DNA of 64,000 nucleotides from Rheinheimera sediminis (GTDB taxonomy: Bacteria > Pseudomonadota > Gammaproteobacteria > Enterobacterales > Alteromonadaceae). The stretch covers positions 1 to 64,000 of the forward strand of contig NZ_RZUF01000017.1 of the NCBI RefSeq assembly GCF_004005375.1, given 5' to 3'. A program made the translations under genes and the position numbers. This document shows positions 60,929 to 64,000 of this stretch, piece by piece. Every line of letters begins with the position of its first letter. Position 1 is the stretch's first letter. The notes under the pieces are model-generated. The model searched no databases, had not been told where the DNA came from, and saw only the letters and a program-made list of their open reading frames with translations.

Positions 60929-61317
60929 GAATTACTCTCCTTGCTTATAACAATCCATTTTCAAAGGCAGCCTGCCCGCAAGTCGAACATTGTTTCGCCT
61001 TCTTTCATGATTTTTACTCATACCAAACTAACGCTGATGTACCTCTATTTCAACAGGTTTTTCTGAAATGAGTAAATTTGCGTCCGGCAAAATTTATACA
61101 GGCAGTACGCTAGTTGTTCTTAAATGTACTCAAGCTCGACAATTGGAAATTCATCCAGTGGTTTGGGCGTGCCAAAGGAATGAGTAGCAGAGGTTTGCCA
61201 CAATGCCTAATTCAGCTTTTGCCATGAAGCAACGCTGCAAATGCCTTCAGGAAAAGGGCATAATTTGCTGACGCACAGCCAGGTTCAGGCATCAAATCAA
61301 CTACAAACCAGTACAGC
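60929..61317. other. Region right of the cassette array, including a possible attI-like junction
   Basis: About 389 bp with no supported gene. The first cassette begins after GTTATAAG (60945-60951 on the other strand), preceded by a GGCAG/CTGCC-type core that weakly recalls class 1 attI sites. A search for an integrase gene by eye found no conserved patch 2 or RHRY motif. Confidence 0.3.
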
Positions 61318-62103
61318 TTACATCTGCTTAAAATGATGTAAATAGCTGCGGCTGACTGGCAGATGTTCGGTTCGGCCTTTCAGATAGACAGTGGCGGTTT
61401 CATTTTCGCCGCGTGTGACATGGCTCACCCTGTTCATATTCACCACCACAGAGCGGTGTATTTGCAAAAAGTCATTGCTGTCCAGCTGTTCAAGCAGTTC
61501 TTTTAGTGGCGTGCGAATGAGGGCTTCTACTGCTTTCCCCTCATGATCGCGCCAGCCGACTAGCGTGTATTTTTCATCTGAGCGCAGGAAGTCTATGTCT
61601 TCTACCGGGATCATCCGCACCGATTGTCCGATGGAGGCTTTAATCCAGCGTAAAGGCTCCGGCGCGGCTTTTTGTTGTAAACGCGCCTCCAATTTATCCA
61701 ATAACATCTCGATGTCGGGCGCAGCTTGCTGGGAGCCTAAACGTTCGCGCACCCGCAGTACAGTCTCGGCCAGTCGCGCCTGCTCTACAGGTTTGACTAA
61801 ATAATCCAATGCGCCCTGGGTAAAAGCTTCGACCGCATATTCACTGTAGGCGGTGACAAAAACAAAGTGCGCACCGCGGCCAATCTGGCGCGCCACTTCA
61901 ATGCCTGTCATGCCCGGCATATGAATATCCAGAAAACACACTGTAGGTTTAAGCGCCTGATACTGTTCCAGCGCTTCGCGGCCATTGCGGGCCTGCGCCA
62001 CGATGTTTAATTCGGGCCAGGTTGCCGCGAGCAGCCGGGCCAAAGCACTGCGCAGCAAAGGTTCGTCGTCGGCTATCAGTGCAGTCGGCTGGGTTGAAGT
62101 CAT
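61318..62103 (-). CDS. LytTR-family response regulator
   Basis: A 261-residue regulator: receiver domain 1-125 (ADDEP acidic pair, phospho-Asp in CFLDIHMPG, KP lysine in LVKPVEQ) and a C-terminal LytTR DNA-binding domain 155-258 (FLRSDEKYTLV, LQIHRSVVVNMNRV). Its ATG lies one base after the kinase stop codon (TAATATG). Targets unknown; LytTR regulators often control exopolysaccharide, autolysis or nutrient uptake genes. Confidence 0.95.
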   Translation of the reverse strand: MTSTQPTALIADDEPLLRSALARLLAATWPELNIVAQARNGREALEQYQALKPTVCFLDIHMPGMTGIEVARQIGRGAHFVFVTAYSEYAVEAFTQGALDYLVKPVEQARLAETVLRVRERLGSQQAAPDIEMLLDKLEARLQQKAAPEPLRWIKASIGQSVRMIPVEDIDFLRSDEKYTLVGWRDHEGKAVEALIRTPLKELLEQLDSNDFLQIHRSVVVNMNRVSHVTRGENETATVYLKGRTEHLPVSRSYLHHFKQM

Positions 62104-62104
62104 A

Positions 62105-63247
62105 TTAATCTCCTGAAAGCCCGCTGGTCGTTGCAGTAACCTGTAGTGCCGGAATACTGATATTTACACAAAAGCCATGCGGTTCAAGCGCCATTAAACT
62201 AAGTTGAGCCTGATCGGCAAAAATCAGATGCAAGCGTTCGCGCAGATTGGCGAGGCCAGTGCCTAAACCCTGGCTCTCTGCTTTGCCACCAACAGCAGGG
62301 CCACCAAGAGCAGGTCCACTCAAGCCTATCCCTGTGTCTTTCACTTGTGCCAGACAACGCCCATCCTGTAACCGGGCAGTGACCTCAATTTGCCCGCCTT
62401 CTTCACTGGGGTCGATACCATGCCGAATGGCGTTTTCTACCAGCGTTAACAAAGTCATAGGCGGGCATTGCACTGCCAGTGCTGCTGGATCTGCGTCAAT
62501 GGCAAACTGCAAGCGATCGGGCATGCGCATATGCATCAACTCAAGGTAAGCCCGCACCAATTCCAATTCTTGTCCTAAGGTGGTGGCACTGTGATGCAAA
62601 TTAGGCACTGCAGCGCGTAAATAAGTGATCAGACTATTCAGCACCTGCGAGGCCTGTGATGAGCCAGAATCCACTAATTCACGCACGTTTGCTAAGGTAT
62701 TAAATAGAAAATGCGGCTCCACCTGAGCTTGCAATAAACGCAGCCGTGAATCCAGCGCGTCCCTGGCCAATTGACTGCGCTCCAGTTCAAATGACAACGC
62801 CTGTTGCTGCGCCTGGCCGTTGATATGGCGATAGAGCGCCGACATGGCAATCCAGGGCGACACTAAAAGACCTGCAGCAACCAACATACCAAAGCCCAAC
62901 ATTTTTTTGGAGTCCAATGACCAGACTTCAGGATGTGAAAAAGTCGTCAGAGAATAAATAAACACCGCAGCAAAAGGCGTCACTACTGCGACTGCTACCA
63001 CCTGCAGCACCCAGCGCGCCACCCAACCGGGTAATCGCTTCGGCCAGCGCTCAACTATGCCAAAAGCAAGCAATTGCATACAACCGACAAACAGCACCCG
63101 TATAGGCGGCAACAGCCAACTGGATTGAAAAATGGGTAACCATAACAGGGTTAACACCGTGCTGGCCAAGATGACCACGCGCAAACGCGGCCAGCCAAAC
63201 AGCGCTGGCGGCTTTGATAATAAAACAGAGGGATCGCGATGTTGCAT
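62105..63247 (-). CDS. LytS/YpdA-type histidine kinase
   Basis: A 380-residue membrane kinase. Four membrane helices lie at about residues 20-140; a linker follows and then a HisKA_7TM/His_kinase domain with the phospho-acceptor block QVEPHFLFNTLANVREL (His near 198) and an HATPase_c domain (ENAIRHGIDP as N box). The layout is the sensor partner of the LytTR regulator that follows with one base between. Weak ribosome site. Ligand unknown. Confidence 0.92.
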   Translation of the reverse strand: MQHRDPSVLLSKPPALFGWPRLRVVILASTVLTLLWLPIFQSSWLLPPIRVLFVGCMQLLAFGIVERWPKRLPGWVARWVLQVVAVAVVTPFAAVFIYSLTTFSHPEVWSLDSKKMLGFGMLVAAGLLVSPWIAMSALYRHINGQAQQQALSFELERSQLARDALDSRLRLLQAQVEPHFLFNTLANVRELVDSGSSQASQVLNSLITYLRAAVPNLHHSATTLGQELELVRAYLELMHMRMPDRLQFAIDADPAALAVQCPPMTLLTLVENAIRHGIDPSEEGGQIEVTARLQDGRCLAQVKDTGIGLSGPALGGPAVGGKAESQGLGTGLANLRERLHLIFADQAQLSLMALEPHGFCVNISIPALQVTATTSGLSGD

Positions 63248-63574
63248 AGGTAAACCAACTCAACCGGTAAACACACAATTGTTATTCATTGCAGCGCTGC
63301 AGCAATGAGTGAATAGGCTTAGCTTACACTGCAACCTTAGGCCATGTATTCCCTTCAATGATGACTAACGCAGTGACAGGGATAGATGACGTTATCAGCA
63401 GATGAATAACGAGGGACTCCCTGATTTGAATTCAGTACCACTGATGCCGTCACTTATCCTGTTAGAGCGTCATCAAGTCGACCCAATCCGTACTTCGTCC
63501 ATACCAGCCGCTACACAGACCGTTATTTGGTTTATTCTGCCAGCTATCAGATTTGCAACCACAACAGAGTTTTT
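63248..63574. other. Divergent intergenic region
   Basis: 327 bp between the kinase (minus) and the membrane protein at 63575 (plus). No gene or clear hairpin seen; both promoters should be here. Confidence 0.35.
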
Positions 63575-64000
63575 ATGACCTGGATCCATATTATCGCGGG
63601 CTTAGTAGCCATCCTTGCAGGCGCAATGGCCATGATTGCAGCCAAAGGCTCACCACTGCATCGCAAAGCCGGGGCCATGTTTACCCTTTCGATGTTAATC
63701 ATGACGGGCAGTGCCGCCATAGTTTCGCTGTTTTTACGTACCGACCACGTCACAGGCGTTGTCGCTTTGGTCACATCTTATCTGGTTTGTACTTCGTGGT
63801 TGGCTGTGAAGCGCTCTGTTCAAGACAGTTATTGGGTAGTGGCAGGCTTTGCATTGGCAGCGGCAATACTGGGGGTGTATGCACTCAATCTTTGGTTCAA
63901 TTTTATCGACGATCCAAAAAGCTTAATCACCAAAAACAGCCCACCTCAGACGCTGATGGTGTTTGGTGCCATCAGTTTGTTATGTGCCGTGCTGGATGTA
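63575..64000 (+). CDS. Partial multi-helix membrane protein (DUF2306-like), cut by the window edge
   Basis: The first 142 codons of a gene that runs off the right end. The frame from ATG 63575 is open to the last base. It encodes alternating hydrophobic helices; residues 21-31 AAKGSPLHRKA match the KGS...HR block between the first two helices of DUF2306-like proteins. Start has a weak site (CAGAG). Identity is tentative because the rest is not available. Confidence 0.6.
   Translation, partial: MTWIHIIAGLVAILAGAMAMIAAKGSPLHRKAGAMFTLSMLIMTGSAAIVSLFLRTDHVTGVVALVTSYLVCTSWLAVKRSVQDSYWVVAGFALAAAILGVYALNLWFNFIDDPKSLITKNSPPQTLMVFGAISLLCAVLDV

Larger units (their letters stand above)
57245..60960 (-). 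mobile_element. Integron gene-cassette array without visible integrase
   Basis: A run of minus-strand genes separated by attC-like recombination sites. The three best sites (58315-58375, 58974-59057, 60440-60517) end in GCGGGCGTT and begin, in cassette orientation, with AACAA followed by a short arm complementary to it. Cassette genes start after short leaders with good ribosome sites directly behind the R' box. Additional weaker candidates lie at 57616-57706 and 57791-57835. No integrase was found, so this is either a cluster lacking integrase (CALIN) or a part of a larger array whose intI lies outside the window. Confidence 0.85.

Overview
The window reads as chromosomal DNA of a mid-GC marine or freshwater gammaproteobacterium close to Rheinheimera/Alishewanella. 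This is inferred from the gene mix (AhpC/AhpF, RlmA, RlmC, RlmJ, YfiF, YgjP, HopJ-family protein, phytase with TonB receptor, abundant c-di-GMP and chemotaxis domains), not from a marker gene. No rRNA, tRNA or CRISPR array was seen. Most of the window is densely packed housekeeping and accessory genes with good Shine-Dalgarno sites and several rho-independent terminators.

Layout. 1-2.4 kb: peroxide defence (ahpC, ahpF). 2.7-3.3 kb: a decayed lytic transglycosylase. 3.4-12.2 kb: a repeat-bearing lipoprotein, a YjdF-like membrane protein, a GAF protein, RNA methyltransferases (yfiF-like, rlmJ, rlmA), an S1/P1 nuclease and a REC-TPR protein. 11.2-12.8 kb: non-coding DNA with three copies of a 24-26 bp repeat. 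12.8-16.5 kb: a minus-strand four-gene operon (YgjP, GGCT-like, serine hydrolase, degenerate HD-GYP-like protein). 16.6-18.4 kb: TonB-like protein, ECF sigma factor and a putative membrane anti-sigma factor. 18.7-27.5 kb: an Aer-like chemoreceptor, small envelope proteins, rlmC, a dienelactone hydrolase, a SIMPL protein, a phosphoesterase, and an AraC regulator coupled to a GGDEF protein. 27.6-32.4 kb: TonB-dependent receptor plus two-domain beta-propeller phytase, with a Pho-box-like site upstream. 32.6-38.7 kb: CheY-like regulator, HopJ-family protein, small unknown genes, and a REC-PP2C/STAS partner-switching pair. 38.9-43.6 kb: Ada-AlkA fusion with ogt, pirin, mtnN and a CbiB-like protein. 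43.7-48.2 kb: a 1501-residue sensor with GGDEF and EAL domains. 49.0-51.0 kb: an AT-rich divergent pair, XRE regulator and serine hydrolase, around a palindromic operator. 51.5-57.2 kb: DMT transporter and a MacAB-like efflux operon. 57.2-61.0 kb: an array of integron gene cassettes. 61.3-63.2 kb: a LytS/LytT-type two-component pair. 63.6 kb to the edge: a partial membrane protein.

The most notable region is 57.2-61.0 kb. Minus-strand genes are separated by attC-type recombination sites with matched arms (AACAAACGCC / GGCGGGCGTT), and no integrase gene is visible, so it looks like a cluster of attC sites lacking an integrase, or the tail of a larger integron. One cassette encodes a 439-residue protein with a HEPN-type RxxxxH motif followed by a PD-(D/E)XK nuclease domain, a domain pairing expected of a defence or toxic effector. 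Other points of interest are the Pho-box/phytase locus, the PP2C/STAS module with no kinase partner, and the AT-rich XRE/hydrolase island flanked by a long hairpin and a possible insertion-sequence end.
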